Shown here: positions 14,465 through 15,435 of the stretch, one piece after another | Position numbering within the stretch: the stretch's first letter is position 1 | Layout: the number at the start of each line of letters is the position of its first letter | Notes under the pieces: generated by a model | Seen by the model: the letters and a program-made list of their open reading frames with translations, nothing else | The model's database searches: none | What the model was told of the DNA's origin: nothing | Made by a program: the position numbers and the translations under genes | Source of the DNA: Pseudomonadota bacterium | Lineage (GTDB): Bacteria > Myxococcota_A > Polyangia > Fen-1088 | Reading direction: 5' to 3' | DNA: 15,435 nucleotides | NCBI GenBank assembly: GCA_023438785.1 | Contig: JAEXQJ010000224.1 | Coordinates: forward strand, 1 to 15,435

Positions 14465-15217
14465 ATGCGTCGATCCCTGCACGACGTCCTGGGCTGCGGC
14501 CGAGGCCCGCTCAAGGCCCTGGCCCCGCACACGCGCCTGCTGGCCGGAACCCTCGTGTTCGCGGCGAGCATGGTCGCCCCGGCCGCCACGGCACAGGGCT
14601 CGCTGGTCGTGGTCGGGCTCGTGGTGGCGTGGCTGAGCGCCTGCCGCCCGCCCCTGCGCGTGATGCGCATGACCGTCCTGCTCGGGCTGGTGCTCTTCCT
14701 GCCGTACGTGCTCCTTTGGCCCTTGCTGCCCGCGTCTCCGACCGAGGGCTGGCACTCCGCGGCCGCGATCCTGTGGGCCATCGTGCTGCGCGGCCTCTCC
14801 GGCATGCTGGTCACCCTCGGAACCATCGCCTGCCTGGACGGCAGCGATCTGCGTGAGGCCCTGGCGCGCTTGCCCGTTCCCCGCCTGGTCTCCGCGATCC
14901 TGCTGCAGATCACCCACCAGACCGCCACGCTGTTCCACGAAACCAAGAGCGTGGCCTCGGCCATGGCCGTGCGCGGGGCCTCGACGGCCGGCATGGCCGC
15001 CTGGCACATCCTGCGCGCCTTGCCGCGGGTTTGGCTGCCCCGGGTCGTGCTGCGGGCCGAGCGGATCGCCTCGGTCATGGAGTTGCGCGGCTACTGCGAT
15101 GACCACCTGTGTTCGTTCAGCAAGGCCAAGACCCGCGCGGCCGACGTCGTCGCTCTGCTGGCGGCCGCCGCGGCCCTGACGCTATCCATCCTGATGCGCG
15201 CGGGGGCCTGGGCATGA
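14465..15217 (+). CDS. ecfT: ECF transporter transmembrane T component (EcfT/CbiQ family)
   Basis: 250 residues, a usual length for EcfT. It links the S component to the ATPase pair in the inner membrane. Hydrophobic segments are near 27-60, 68-90, 98-122 and 226-244. The cytoplasmic coupling helices carry the two characteristic X-Arg-X motifs: AVRG (168-171) and ELRGY (206-210), both where family members have ARG/SRG sites that insert into the ATPases. The Cys residues flanking the second motif (CDDHLC, 211-216) are not typical. ATG 14465 is six bases past the methyltransferase stop, without a strong RBS. The stop overlaps the ATPase start (ATGA), as expected for a T-A gene pair. Confidence 0.9.
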   Translation: MRRSLHDVLGCGRGPLKALAPHTRLLAGTLVFAASMVAPAATAQGSLVVVGLVVAWLSACRPPLRVMRMTVLLGLVLFLPYVLLWPLLPASPTEGWHSAAAILWAIVLRGLSGMLVTLGTIACLDGSDLREALARLPVPRLVSAILLQITHQTATLFHETKSVASAMAVRGASTAGMAAWHILRALPRVWLPRVVLRAERIASVMELRGYCDDHLCSFSKAKTRAADVVALLAAAAALTLSILMRAGAWA

Positions 15218-15318
15218 GCGACACGGCGCTGGAGTTCCGCGCGGTCACGGTTCGCCACGAGCCGGGCGCGGCCGCCACGCTCGCCGACCTGTCGTTCTCC
15301 GTGGCGGCCCACGAGCGC
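15214..15318 (+). pseudogene. ECF ATPase (EcfA), N-terminal fragment only
   Basis: ATG 15214 overlaps the EcfT stop (ATGA). The first 35 residues (MSDTALEFRAVTVRH..., then LADLSFSVAAHER) match the start of an ABC ATPase up to the point where VALVGPNGAGKST-like Walker A sequence should follow. Instead the frame reads GSGVPSG and stays open without a Walker A to the end of the window. Third-position G/C bias also collapses after about 15318, with many codons ending in A or T. The gene therefore appears to be broken by a deletion, rearrangement or sequence joining error near 15319, so the ECF transporter would need an ATPase from elsewhere. Further ATPase sequence is not visible. Confidence 0.65.
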
Positions 15319-15354
15319 GGAAGCGGTGTTCCAAGCGGCGCGGCCACGCGGGCT

Positions 15355-15435
15355 CTAGCCTCCGGCCCCGGAGATGGTGGCGTCGAAGAACTTGCCCACC
15401 CCGTATTCGCGGCGGCGCAAGAACTTCTCCGGCGC
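15355..15435 (-). CDS. C-terminal end of an unidentified gene (partial)
   Basis: On the minus strand, codons run from the window edge to TAG at 15357-15355 and encode 26 residues, including FLRRREYGVGKFFDATISG. Nearly all third positions are G or C, like the real genes here and unlike the plus frame over the same bases. No family is recognised from so short a tail. It would converge with the broken ATPase gene. Confidence 0.4.
   Translation of the reverse strand, partial: APEKFLRRREYGVGKFFDATISGAGG

Noticed and set aside
13655..15106. 483-codon minus-strand frame over the methyltransferase and EcfT genes
   Set aside because: The plus strand has clear family motifs and tight gene overlaps; the antisense translation is low-complexity.

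Overview
The window is high-GC bacterial DNA with strong G/C bias at third codon positions. Several lipoproteins (one of them Cys-rich), TonB-linked uptake and a large poly-HAMP chemoreceptor point to a Gram-negative, deltaproteobacterial or myxobacterial lineage. That placement rests on gene content alone; there is no rRNA or marker gene. I see no tRNA, rRNA, CRISPR array or intact insertion sequence.

Layout: (1) 156-2579, a methyl-accepting chemotaxis protein. (2) 2798-3259 (-), a Cys-rich lipoprotein, with a 500-base gap upstream that holds six head-to-tail 42-bp repeats and a perfect 9-bp stem-loop. (3) 3760-7169 (-), a two-gene protein-sorting operon. Its first gene encodes one 890-residue polypeptide with three exosortase-like membrane domains, a methyltransferase-like domain and an S-adenosylmethionine decarboxylase domain. 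Its second gene, coupled by an ATGA overlap, encodes a secreted protein with an IPTL-CTERM-like sorting tail. (4) 7245-9026 (+), a divergent polytopic membrane protein resembling GT-C glycosyltransferases. (5) 9023-9183, a 161-bp element with perfect 22-bp inverted ends that contains the stop codon of the preceding gene. (6) 9303-10220, a MurQ-family SIS protein that has lost one of two catalytic glutamates. (7) 10274-15318 and beyond, an operon behind a NikR-like palindrome: two small lipoproteins, a TonB-dependent receptor, an ECF transporter S component, a SAM methyltransferase, an ECF T component, and an ECF ATPase that breaks off after about 35 residues. (8) 15355-15435 (-), the tail of an unidentified gene.

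Two systems stand out. The first is the exosortase/methyltransferase/AdoMet-decarboxylase fusion with its coupled substrate. The C-to-R and Q-to-Q spacings show that the third sortase repeat is a decayed copy, while the pyruvoyl decarboxylase keeps every catalytic residue I can check. The second is the TonB-ECF operon, a likely two-membrane uptake route for a micronutrient. The operator, which matches what I recall of the Geobacter-type NikR site, makes nickel or cobalt (free or chelated) the leading guess. The methyltransferase inside the operon is the unexplained part.
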